Below are positions 20,616 through 30,501 of a DNA stretch of 64,000 nt, in pieces. The notes below the pieces were generated by a model. That model did not search any database. It saw only the letters and a program-made list of their open reading frames with translations, and was not told the origin of the DNA. Made by a program: the position numbers and the translations under genes. This stretch comes from Chaetomium olivaceum (taxonomy: Eukaryota > Ascomycota > Sordariomycetes > Sordariales > Chaetomiaceae): contig JAYWVB010000070.1 in NCBI GenBank assembly GCA_039881045.1, positions 93,101 to 157,100 of the forward strand, read 5' to 3'. How positions within the stretch are numbered: position 1 is the first letter of the stretch; each line of letters starts with the position of its first letter.

Positions 20616-22696
20616 GGTGGGTGGTTCGTCTGGTGGGTTCGTGTGGGGTGGGTGATTCCCGGTTGGTGGTTTGGTGAGAGGTTGGGGATGTCGAAGGGTG
20701 TGTGCTGTGTAGATTCGAGGAAACCACCCGAGTGGAACGCGGAAGGCGGACCGCGATGCTTTGACGCGGTTTGTGTCGCACAGCGCGTGCTGTGTTCGTG
20801 GGTTTTAGCTGGGAAGCTTGTAACCATGAATTTCCTTCTGGTATGACTAAACCTGCAATTGTTCGCATGTGCATACAGGAGCATTGACGGACGGCACAGA
20901 TGTCGAGAGAGAAAAGAAGGTGGAACAGGACTCTGGCCGGTAAGTGGGGCCGGCCTGACCAAACAGAATGGGAATCTGGGACCGTTGGGTGGGAGCTCCT
21001 CCTGGCTGCATGCCTGAGGATCACTCCATCGTTCGTGGGGCTTTCCCTGTGCGTCATTGTAACGGCGCCGTATCTCGATCTCGAACCGACTTACACTACC
21101 TTACACTAGTTCGACGCAGATGCACCTTCCAAATCGAACTAGCAGGTTCACCCACCTGAGATCTCCTCCCAACCCTCTTTCCCATCTCTTATTCCGCATC
21201 CTCTTTTCCGACTCCAGGCTGCAATCCGCGGACCATCCAAGGATCTGCCCTCTCGCTGGCAGTAGCAGCCCCCAATTCAAGCGGCCGCTTTTGTCGGCCA
21301 CACCATCAGATTTTTTTTTTCTTTCTTTTGCGCGTTTCCCGCCAGCCTTATCAACCACCTCATCGGCCAGTTCATCGACACGCTGCTCTTTAAGAGCCTC
21401 ATTCACCGGCACAGACCTAAATCCCTGCATCTCAGGCTTCACCGGTACTGGGGCTCTGATATTCTTGGTTTTCTTGTTTTGCTTGTCACGGCGAACTACC
21501 AATTGCACCGCGTAGCTCAGACAGGGACTTATGTCTTCTCGAACAAAAGCCCCCAGGCAACAATCCCAATACAGATTATCGCGATAGCAAAAAGCAAGAC
21601 TTCGGGACTGTGCGGGGTGGATCGTCGTCGACCCGTTCCGTGTGACCCGTTGACCGTTCCTCAGGTTTCTAATGCTTAGAGTGGGCATGGCCAACCAACC
21701 AACCGGATGGCCCCCCTCATGGTTCACGGCTTGCTTTTAAGAAATAATACCAGTAGTGGACGATGTGACCTACAGATACTGCCCTTGTCGAGCATGGTCT
21801 ACCCAGCCCTCGATGACCCAGCTAGTCGGGTCACTTGTCAATTCAAAGAACGCGGGCAGCCCTCCCTTGGAGCCGCATGTCAGTTTTCACTGCACTCAGT
21901 CTCGGGCGATGAGAGATACCCAGTGATGGCATCCGTCGGCTAGGGCCAAATGCTTCGGCGTGTCCCATGCGACAGGGCGCAGCACTTCGGCCAGTTTCCG
22001 CTGTCCTGCCCCTCTTGTAGGTCGGGCGTCGAGAGTCGCAAGCGCGACCAGTCCTGTCGAGTGGCCACCCCCCTCTACAACCGCGGAACCCCTCTCCGCC
22101 AACCCAGACTGTCGCAACACCTCGACTTGCACCAGTTCTTAAAAGCCCAGAATCTAGCGGTGAGCAACCGCCGACAGGGGGTTTGCCAAACGGCTGCTAG
22201 AACGTCTGGAGTTGAGCCTCTCCAACTGTTCGCCTGGTTGATTCCCCGGTCTCGGCTCAGCACCCGAGTCACACAGGCCCCAAATAGCCTCGCGCCTTGC
22301 AAGTTGGCTTGTGTGTGTCCCTCCCCGATTGGGTATCGCGTGGCAAGGCGTGCCACGATGGCCACCGGTTTCATAGCTTTCCATCTTTTCCAACACTCAC
22401 CTCCATCAAGCCGAGATATCAGGCAGAGGGGGCTCGGATACCGTCAGCCGCCATGTTCACATATCGGATGCCTTGCCTCGCCGGCCTCCTGATCATGATT
22501 ATAAGAGGCATGAAGCACTCCCGTTTGAAAAGGGTGCATTCACTCAAACACCCAAGCTCTCAAGCATTCATTCCCAAACTGGTCTTCAGCCGGCTCCTAC
22601 CTTCTGACACCCTTTCACATCTCTTTCTCTACGACACGAGCCTTTCATCCTACCCATATCGTCCGTCCAGAGGTGCACACTGTATCTCTGAGCACC
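20616..22696. other. 2.1-kb intergenic region between divergent genes
   Basis: Promoter space of the DUF4604 gene (-) and the Clr5/ankyrin gene (+). A minus-strand frame (21101-21727) includes a charged stretch (VNEALKEQRVDELADEVVDK) that could be coding, but it has no clear start context or family. The stretch before 22697 is rich in short pyrimidine runs, as expected for a fungal 5' leader. Confidence 0.35.
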
Positions 22697-24664
22697 ATGT
22701 CGAGTTCTGAAAAGACCAAACCTGATTGGGATTCTCACCGAGATAAGATCACGGAGCTGTACTGGGTCAAAAACATGGAAGTTAAGCAAGTCATGGAGTT
22801 CATGGAAAAGAACTATGGGTTTGTTGCAGAGTAGGTTCTTCCCGCTACTACTTCATCTTCGGACCGGTTGGCTGACCACTTATACAGCGAGAAGGGATAC
22901 AAAAGACGATTCGAGATCTGGGGCTTGAAAAAGAACGTCAAGACAGAAAGCTCGAAGAGGCTCCTCGGGATTACTAAGAGAAGAAAAATCGAGGAGGACA
23001 AGGATACGGTGTTCATGCACCATCCGGGTAGTAAGAATACCAAGTTCAGGCACCACTACAGGCTCGTCAAACAAAAGAATCTTGATCGATTCCATGAGCG
23101 GCACAAACGGGATATAGATCCCAACTTTTCACCTGATATGCAAGGTATGCTCTATCAACTAATCTGTTTCGCCAAATGGATGCGCTAACTCACAGGCTCA
23201 ACAGCGACAACTCCCCCAAACTTCACATACGGAACGCCAGAACCAGATATGTCAAGCTACTCACTGCCACCAGCGTCCCTACCCTACCCCGGCCAAGAAA
23301 GAAGCGGGGAGGAACAGGCATCCATGGGAGACACCTCCGAATCGCATTATTTTGATGACGACGGAAGCTCCCAAGCCGGTACCGTCCCATGTGAGGCATC
23401 CCCTGGGTCGTTCTCCGCGCTCAGCGGTGATCCTTACTCGAGCACCGAACAGCCAACCCAAACCAACTTGCCTGCTGACTTCCAGGGCACATTATCCGGG
23501 AGTCAACAACCATATGGATTGCAGGGCCTCGCCCAGACCAACGCGATTTCCAGATTTGCCCCCCCGTCATGGGTAAACCCCACTCAAGCTCCGTCTCAGT
23601 CATATCACGCCTCCAGATATGCGGCCTCTTGGGCTCCTCACCCACAGCCGCCACAGCCGCTACAGCAGGCTATGCACTCACTCATTCCGAGCCCTACTGC
23701 GTTGGTCTCCCCGAATCACTACAACCCGGGCCTTGGCTACGAAGTGATCGAGGCTGCCCGGTTTGATAATGTAATCCCGAGCCCGACAACCATCGGAATT
23801 CCTGAAGTGCCGTCAAACAATATGGAATACATGACACTGGGTAGCGCCGTTGTCGGTAACGATATCAACAGCGCGAGGGCCCTGTTACTGAATGGGGAGA
23901 ACCCAAACTTTGCGGCCCAAGGCGGCATCACTCCTCTACATTGCGCAGCTTATCACAGGAATGTCGACATGGTCAAGCTGCTGTTAAGCTGTGGTGCCAG
24001 CCTCGAGGCCACTACGGACAAGAACCAATCCGTCCTTTTCTTTGCTGTTTGCGGCCAGGGACAGCTGGGCAGCATCGACATGCCTGGTCACGGCACTGCG
24101 ACTCAGATAGGGAATGACCTTCACACGGACGAGAGCACAGTTCGGACCATTGATGTGCTCTTTGAATGTCCAAGACATTTGGTACATCTGCGCAACAGCG
24201 TGGGCAAGCCGGACAAGGACGGCGTGACCCCTCTGATGGTCGCCGCAGGGAAGGGCTTTTTCACGACGGCGAGGTGGCTGCTCGAACGTGGGGCACTGCC
24301 CGACCAACGAGACCACGCCAACCATACCGCGCTCAAGTACGCCGCTATAAATAACCACCGCGACCTTGTCCGTTTGTTGTTAGAGGCAGATCCCGCCGTG
24401 TCACACAAACCTGACGTGTCCCACATTTTGAAGCTCGCCAGCAAGAACATGGCCGGGGGCGCGCAAAGGAGCATGCGGGCGCACTCCCACGGGCCTGCTG
24501 AGATGCTCATTGCGGATGAGATTGTGCGGCAATGCCAAGATATGGGTGTGTTGAACCAGCTGCTTACACTGGCCGGGCAGAAAAACAAGACCAGTGTCCT
24601 CGAGTGTCTGCAGAGTGCCATCGCGCGGTGTGGTTTGGAGGGCTCACACGCCGCCGCACCCTGA
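22697..24664 (+). CDS. Clr5-domain protein with ankyrin repeats
   Basis: Exons 22697-22830, 22888-23144 and about 23205-24664; introns have donors GTAGGT and GTATGC. Two in-frame acceptors, 9 bp apart, are possible for the last intron (exon from 23196 or 23205). The product is about 615 aa. Residues 9-95 form a Clr5 domain: DWDSHRDKITELYWVKNMEV, EFMEKNYGFVADEKGYKRRF and WGLKKN. A long Pro/Ser/Gln-rich linker follows. The C-terminal half has ankyrin repeats, e.g. GGITPLHCAAYHRNVDMVKL, DGVTPLMVAAGKGFFTTARW and NHTALKYAAINNHRDLVRLL. Clr5 is a fungal N-terminal domain of uncertain, possibly DNA-related function; ankyrins bind proteins. A regulatory role is inferred. Confidence 0.85.
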
Positions 24665-25423
24665 AGGCTGTGGCAGACAAAAGTCGAGATACCCACCCAC
24701 ATACGAACACCTGCCTTCATTACATGACCACGCATCAAGGTCATTGGCTAGCCATGCAGCTTACGGCGGTGCCATATGAGAAGGAGAAGACGCCACTCAG
24801 TTTTGGTATATCACTAGTCTCCGTTTTGGCCTATGAAAAACGAGAAGCAATAATATTGCGACATCCAGGTATAACCTCAACCCTCTGCTCACATCAGAGC
24901 AACCCATTTTGAACAGAGAAACAGATTGCTAATAACCATCGTTCAGCTCAACTTCTTCCAAGGGGTTGGATTCGAGAGAGACTGCGGAGCCAAGTGGCAA
25001 AAAATGTGGATGGAGAAGGTTTCGAAGATGGGATGGATGGATTCCTTTTGTGGAGGAAACACTAATAGATACTAAGGTGGATGGAGAACGTGTTGGGGTT
25101 AATTATGGACGAATTTCTTTTGTGGAGGAAAGACTAGGTGATAGATTTCTATTTTTCTATTAGTCCGAGTCATCAAATTTTCAATATGTTATGCCATCCC
25201 CAATTGGTGCTTATTTTGTGACAGGTACTGTGCATACATGTATGTATATAGATACAAAAGCTCTCAAACCGCTTCTTCCTTGTCTTTATATGCAAGCTAG
25301 TTCCGCTTTTCTATTATCTACTTAGGTCTGGGATACTCACCTAAGTGTTTGTTTTAAAACTGATTTATCGAAGTCATTCATAAAACACCATGGCAACGGA
25401 CTTTTTAGACAACTATAATTACT
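24665..25423. other. Intergenic region between convergent genes
   Basis: AT-rich 3' flanks of two convergent genes. A short imperfect duplication is visible: TTTTGTGGAGGAAACACTA near 25047 and TTTTGTGGAGGAAAGACTA near 25118. No gene. Confidence 0.4.
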
Positions 25424-26584
25424 CTACTCATCACCAAACTCGACAATAGCCTCCCTAGGGTGCCACCGCGGCCTCGAAATCCGCTCCTTAATGCCACTCA
25501 GCATATCCAGCGCTCCGACGATTCCGTCCACCTCGTCCTCCCTCCCAGCCAGCTCCGCCGCGCGCCGTGCGCCCGCCCCAGCTCTCCAGCTCGCCGCCAT
25601 ACACCCATGCCACTCCACCTTGCGCAAGTACTCCGGTCTCTTCGCCAACTCCTTGATCTTCTTCTGGAACCCTTCCGTGCCCTCCAGTACCCCCAACACC
25701 GCCAACCGATCCCTCTCCCTCTCCAACCCCGCCGGCCATTCCCCCTCACTCCCCAGTATCTGCAACGTCTGAAACGCCTCCAACACAATCATCCACACCT
25801 CCGGATCCATATACCGCCTCATCGCGTTCATCACAGACGTCGTCTGCATGTTGATATTGCCTGCAAACGGATACGCCGCATCCACCGGCCCGCCAAAACA
25901 CTTGCAGATGCCGCCGCTGCCGCGGCTGCTGCCCAGGTCCAGGTCCAGGTCCGGGTCCACCTCGCCCTCCTCCCGCTCCTCCTCCTCCTCCTCCTCCCCC
26001 CTGGGAGCACAGCAGCACCCGCTGACCCTCCTCCCGTCCCCGGCCGCGCGCCCGCCCGTCAGGTTGGTCATGAGCTGCATGTGGGCGCGGGCAAACTCGG
26101 CGATGCTGCGGCCGGCGACGGCGTCGGCGAGCGTGTAGGTGCCCGCGACGCAGAACCAGATCTGGCTCTGCACCAGGTTGAGCGTGTCGTCGTGCGGGCG
26201 GTAGAGCGGCTCGAGGACGCGGTCCAGCGCCGCGTCGCGCGCCCCGGGGCAGTGGAAGTAGAGCGTCGACATGGCGTCCTCGACGTGCACGGGCCGCGCG
26301 TCGGCCGTCGTGCGCAGGTCGATGAGCCCGTGCGTGGGGTTGAAGAAGGCGCGCGGGATGCGCGAGCCGGGCGCGTCGGGCTGGTGTGGGGTGGGGTGTT
26401 TGCGGGTCAGGAGGAAGAGGTAGGCGTCGTGCACGGCTTGGAGGAGCGTCGTTTTGCAGGACTGGCAGAGCGTGCGGGCGTTGCGGCGGATGCTCGACAG
26501 GATCGAGAGCATCTCGAACCGGAACGTGTGATAGGCCGGGTCGTAGTCCGTGACTTGGGCCTCGGCGGGGGTTCGGGGACTCAT
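25424..26584 (-). CDS. Unrecognised fungal protein, 386 aa
   Basis: Single open frame from ATG 26584 (MSPRTPAEAQVTDYDPAYHT). The first 160 residues look globular, with FNPTHGLIDLRTTADARPVH, YFHCPGARDAALDRVLEP and QSQIWFCVAGTYTLADAVAG. A cysteine cluster (SGCCCAPRG) is followed by an acidic run (seven Glu) and DPDLDLDLG. A second globular part includes CKCFGGPVDAAYPFAGNINM, MDPEVWMIVLEAFQTLQILG and HGCMAASWRAGAGARRAAEL. There is no signal peptide, membrane span or motif I can name. The ten or so cysteines and mixed helices do not match a known enzyme. It sits alone, tail to tail with the Clr5 gene. A 408-codon frame on the opposite strand is a shadow of its GC-rich codons. Confidence 0.65.
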   Translation of the reverse strand: MSPRTPAEAQVTDYDPAYHTFRFEMLSILSSIRRNARTLCQSCKTTLLQAVHDAYLFLLTRKHPTPHQPDAPGSRIPRAFFNPTHGLIDLRTTADARPVHVEDAMSTLYFHCPGARDAALDRVLEPLYRPHDDTLNLVQSQIWFCVAGTYTLADAVAGRSIAEFARAHMQLMTNLTGGRAAGDGRRVSGCCCAPRGEEEEEEEREEGEVDPDLDLDLGSSRGSGGICKCFGGPVDAAYPFAGNINMQTTSVMNAMRRYMDPEVWMIVLEAFQTLQILGSEGEWPAGLERERDRLAVLGVLEGTEGFQKKIKELAKRPEYLRKVEWHGCMAASWRAGAGARRAAELAGREDEVDGIVGALDMLSGIKERISRPRWHPREAIVEFGDE

Positions 26585-26680
26585 GGTGACGGTGATGGTG
26601 ATGGTGGTGGTGGTGGTGATGGTGATGGTGATGGTGATGATAGTGATGATGGTGATGATGGTGATGATGATGGACCGTGG
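26585..26680. repeat. GGT/GAT trinucleotide tract abutting a start codon
   Basis: About 95 bp of GGTGAT/GATGGT units on the + strand, ending next to the ATG of the minus-strand gene at 26584. On the transcript this is a run of ATC/ACC trinucleotides in the 5' leader, a tract likely to vary in length. Confidence 0.7.
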
Positions 26681-27094
26681 TCTTGAGTTAGTGGTGAGAG
26701 AGAGGTTTTTGCTGTCGTCGTTGAGGGTTATCGTCTTGGATGATGCGTCACAGGCGGGGGAATGGTCAGCGTCGGGGGGAATAAGAAAAACCAGTTGGCT
26801 TATATGTGATTACACCACAAACGTATACGCTTGTTCCACTCTTTGCCTTGTTCGCAAAGCCTTGGGCTAGCTGAACAATCGCGAGGTCATGTTTACTTAT
26901 TGCCTGATTAGGAAATCTTCCAGGGGCAAACAACAAGCCTTGAACAAAGCATATTGTCTAGCGACAAAGCAAGACTTGAGACAACAGTGACCAAAAACTT
27001 GCCAGTGAGAAAGACGTAGCCGCAATGATTCGTTTTCAATAAGATACGAGCGTGTGGTTGCTGTCACTCTGTGGCACTTGCTTGATAAATATCC
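26681..27094. other. Intergenic region
   Basis: Upstream flank of the 25424-26584 gene and 3' flank of the cysteine-rich gene. No open frame or repeat of note. Confidence 0.35.
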
Positions 27095-28088
27095 TCATAC
27101 TACAAAAAAGGTGGCGAACACCACTGCTCCCATCAAACGTCGTGGCAGCCGGTACTCTGTCCTGTAAAATGCGCTGGCGCTTCCAGAAGAGCTACTGGAC
27201 GTAGGAAGCTGGGGGAGTTCAAAGGTGGGGGCTATAATTGCTGATGTCCTGAGCACCTCAGTTGGGTTGCTACTCAGCGGGGATGTTGTGAACGCGGCTT
27301 GTTGGGCGGACTGGTATTCAGCGGTTAGTGACGTCTTCCCAAAACAACATGAGCTTCCTTAACTAGAACATACAGTCAAGAAAGCCCTTGCGGTGGGACA
27401 GGAACTATAGGCGGCCCAGGTTGAAACGTTTGCCGGACGGCGGAAGCATTGGTCTTCGAGGGATTTACAGACGGCCTCTTTCGCCACGATGTCGAGATCA
27501 CAGCGGCAACTGCTAACCAGGGACTCGGCGGTCGCGCAGTTGCCCATCGTGTATGACCAGCTTCTGCACATGGTGTTCGCTTGTCCACATACCTCGGGGC
27601 GGAAGATCTCGGTGGCGAGAGTTACGGTCGGCGTGGTGATATGCTCCGTAGTTCTGGTGCTGCAGAGTCTGTTCCAGATGGAGATTTGCTCTTCCCCGGT
27701 CTCATCATATTCGTCGGTCAGAGCGCAGTTACGCATTTCCGCGTTGCATCTATGCAGGGTGATAGTTAGACAAAGAAGCCCCAGCAAGTTGTCTACAGCC
27801 CACTAGAGCCCAATAGTATAGGTAGGGGACTACTTGCAGAATCATCAGCGAGTATTGGTCTTGATTGCAGTAGCAAGAATAGTCAGGGGGGTCTTTGGCG
27901 GTGATCTGCGGGCCACAGCTGCTCATCATACTCAGTTGTGATATGCAATACCCATTGAAGGTCTGGTTTGGGTCCAAGCATTCAATGGATGCCGTTCCTT
28001 GCGCTAAGACCCGCCCAGAAAAGAAAGGTAGCAGGAGCGGGATGCAAGCGGCGACAGCAGAAACCTGAACTGCCTGAACGATACTCAT
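27095..28088 (-). CDS. Secreted Cys-rich protein with GPI-like tail, GC-AG intron
   Basis: Three exons (27838-28088, 27374-27749, 27095-27310) give 280 aa. The start MSIVQAVQVSAVAACIPLLL opens a signal peptide ending near VLAQG. The mature part has about 16 cysteines (ECL, YCI, SCG, SCYC, CNAEMRNC, RLC, EVCG, MC, GNC, SCRCD, AVC, QCF, SSC). The third exon encodes a Ser-rich stretch (TSSSSSGSAS) and the hydrophobic end LMGAVVFATFFVV, resembling a GPI-attachment signal. Intron 1 (27750-27837) is the rare GC-AG class: donor GCAAGT, branch CTAAC, acceptor CATAG. The GT two bases downstream does not keep phase. Intron 2 (27311-27373) is GTATGT...CCAG. The cysteine pattern is not CFEM as I know it; a wall protein or effector role is inference. 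Confidence 0.7.
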
Positions 28089-28590
28089 GATGTCCGGAGC
28101 GAGCAAGAATCGCGGCTCGAGGATGGAGTGACTGGGTTTGTAAAGAGAGGCGGGAATCCAAGATAGAGATGGAAAGGCTAGAGTATGATAATGAGATGAC
28201 AGACAGGGCCGAATTGATACAAGCACTAAAAACAAGAACTAATTAACCGCGAGGCGGTGGGAAATGCATACCCCTGAACGAGGTGGCGCAGAGCTGAAGT
28301 GGGGGTTGCCAGTCTGCAAACCAACCTTAAAATGAGGTCGGTTTCCTCGAAGCCAAGACTCTGTCAAGTTGCTCATTAGTTTGGGTTGCAGTAAACGGTG
28401 GCTGGTGTCAGGGATCGGCGATAAATTCCCCCCGTGGTATTGTAGCCCCGCCGTCCTTTATGCATCACCTCGCCATCATGAAGATGAAGTGATAATTAAA
28501 CCTCTATCAACGCGCTTCACCCGGACCCATGAGGCACCCCTGAGGTCGTCCCTTCTTGGTCCCATCATCGGTCTTCAGTGGCTACGAAAC
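28089..28590. other. Divergent promoter region
   Basis: Separates the cysteine-rich gene (-) and the DUF3433 gene (+). The frame of the downstream gene is open across part of it but has no ATG before 28591, so it is treated as 5' leader. Confidence 0.4.
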
Positions 28591-30501
28591 ATGGCCATCG
28601 TCAGATCGTCGCCCAGACGGTGGGAGTATGCAGCGGCGCGGGATCCGTGCTTCTCTGCCTTGGTCGCGGTACATATCGCCATCATCATCACAGTCGCCAT
28701 TCTCACTTACATCTCTAGCCACCAGCAAGGTATTGTCACTCTCCCGGATAGCTCTCTTACCGACTCCGGCGAGATATGGTCTCTCCCGTTGCTGTGGACA
28801 TCGATCCCGACCCTAGTCATGACGCTTCTCGCCCTGGCTGTGTCGTCCACCATCTATGCCGTCCGGGACAGACAGCCTTTCGCCGACATGGCCCTCAAGG
28901 ACGGCTCCACACTCGACAAGACGCTCTTACTCGACTACCGCACCACCTTCGGAGCGTTTCAGTGGATTAGGGCCGCTAGAAACGGCCACTGGCCTCTGAG
29001 CCTGTCCTTACTGTCAGCCATCTTCCTCTCCGTTGCCGTGCCTCCCCTCTCCGCCCGCCTCTTCACCGAACAACTCATCAGCCGCGAGGCGCCTACCCTC
29101 CTACCCATCACCCACCGCCTCAACCTTTCCATGTTCTCCTACACCAGCCAGCTCGGCGACAGCCCACACCTAATCGACTGGAAGCCCCTCTTCGAACTCA
29201 CCACCGCCGTCGGCCTCTTCAACGCGACCCCGCCGGCCTGGTCCGACACCTCCTTCGCCTACGAGCACTTCACGCTGCCCCCACCACCACCGCCATCCCC
29301 CAACCCCAACACCAACACCAACACCAACACCAAACCCAACTTCAACCTCATCCGCGCCCACGTAACCGCCTACACGGCCGACGCCGACTGCCGCGTCCTG
29401 GAGGACTTCACCGCCCACCGCGACGCGCAGACGGGCTTGTTCTCCCTGCGCGGCACCGACCGCGGCTGCGCGTTCGCGATGGAGCGCGCCACGCTCAACG
29501 TCGAGCCGACGGATGCGAACCCGCAGCCGGTCGTGTTCGGGACCTATAGCACGCGGCGGTGCGGCAAGGCGGCGGGGGGCAGTCGGTTGGTGGTTGTTAG
29601 CGGGCGTGGGGGCAGAGAAGGGGCGGGTAGTGGCGGGGTGGATGGGGTGGTGGGGGAGCTCGGGGTGGTGTCGTGTATGACGGGGTATTTGCAGGTTGGG
29701 GGGTTGTTGACGGTGAGACCGAGGGGTGGTGGGCAGGCGCCAGAGATCGTGTCGTTTCAGCCGACGGCGGAGTCGGTTGTTACTAGCACGGGCAGTAACG
29801 CGAGCGTGTGGAGTCTGCAGGAGGAGTTTATGCTGGATGTGCTGGCGTTTAATCCGAATGGGCGCTGGTTGACGACCGAGTTTGGGAATGTGGTGCTTTA
29901 CCGTGCGGTGGCGAGCAGACAGGGACTTGCCGCGGTGCTGGACCCGGCCGCGGCTGTTGATCTGCCCTCGCAGGACGAGCTGATTTTGGCGTTGAGGGCT
30001 ACGTTGCGGCAGGTTCATATTGCAGCCGTTGCGAATGTCCTCATGCGCCCCGTGGAAGGGGGTGACGATGGCAATGCCACGACGATGGGCTCCGTATCGT
30101 GGTCCGAGCCACGACTGGTGGTTGTGCCCTGGGCTGCAGCTGTGGTTCTTGCCCTGTTATGTATATCTCTAATTTGCTGTCTCTGGTCGTGGATTCACGT
30201 CCGCTGCCACCCTACTATCTTGTCAGAGGAGCCTGCCGGGCTACTAGGCCACCTCGCCGTGTGGTATCCCACCCTGATAAGCGCGCACTTGCAACCAGTC
30301 GATCAGATGATGAGAGATGCGTTCGATGATGTTGGGCCGGACGGCTATGCTAGCGGGGTGAGCCACTTGAAAAAGAATTGGAATACTGATACGGCCCGTT
30401 GCGTCGCCGTGAACGACGATGAGGGTAATGCGGTATTGGTAGTGTCTGGTCTTGACAAAAGAATTACAACTGCTGAGTCTGAAGCATTAATAACAAACTA
30501 G
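28591..30501 (+). CDS. DUF3433-type fungal membrane protein
   Basis: Single exon of 636 aa from the first in-frame ATG (MAIVRSSPRRWEYAAARDP). Membrane segments: ALVAVHIAIIITVAILTYIS, a second at PTLVMTLLALAVSSTIYAV, a third at LSLLSAIFLSVAVPPLSARL, and one near the C-terminus, VVVPWAAAVVLALLCISLIC. Features typical of the family are PLLWTSIPTLVMTL, TFGAFQWIRAARNGHW, and the tail GHLAVWYPTL before a short cytoplasmic end. The large extracellular or luminal loop carries a proline run and alternating Asn-Thr (NTNTNTNT, around residues 242-250) from an AACACC microsatellite, so its length may vary between strains. DUF3433 proteins are widespread in filamentous fungi with no proven function. Confidence 0.8.
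   Translation: MAIVRSSPRRWEYAAARDPCFSALVAVHIAIIITVAILTYISSHQQGIVTLPDSSLTDSGEIWSLPLLWTSIPTLVMTLLALAVSSTIYAVRDRQPFADMALKDGSTLDKTLLLDYRTTFGAFQWIRAARNGHWPLSLSLLSAIFLSVAVPPLSARLFTEQLISREAPTLLPITHRLNLSMFSYTSQLGDSPHLIDWKPLFELTTAVGLFNATPPAWSDTSFAYEHFTLPPPPPPSPNPNTNTNTNTKPNFNLIRAHVTAYTADADCRVLEDFTAHRDAQTGLFSLRGTDRGCAFAMERATLNVEPTDANPQPVVFGTYSTRRCGKAAGGSRLVVVSGRGGREGAGSGGVDGVVGELGVVSCMTGYLQVGGLLTVRPRGGGQAPEIVSFQPTAESVVTSTGSNASVWSLQEEFMLDVLAFNPNGRWLTTEFGNVVLYRAVASRQGLAAVLDPAAAVDLPSQDELILALRATLRQVHIAAVANVLMRPVEGGDDGNATTMGSVSWSEPRLVVVPWAAAVVLALLCISLICCLWSWIHVRCHPTILSEEPAGLLGHLAVWYPTLISAHLQPVDQMMRDAFDDVGPDGYASGVSHLKKNWNTDTARCVAVNDDEGNAVLVVSGLDKRITTAESEALITN

Noticed and set aside
21101..21727. 208-codon frame on the minus strand
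   Set aside because: Only the middle (VNEALKEQRVDELADEVVDK and onward) looks coding-like. Start context, ends and homology are lacking, so it is not called.
25460..26686. 408-codon open frame on the + strand
   Set aside because: It is the antisense shadow of the GC-rich 386-aa gene on the minus strand. Its sequence is Arg/Pro/His-heavy with no domain.
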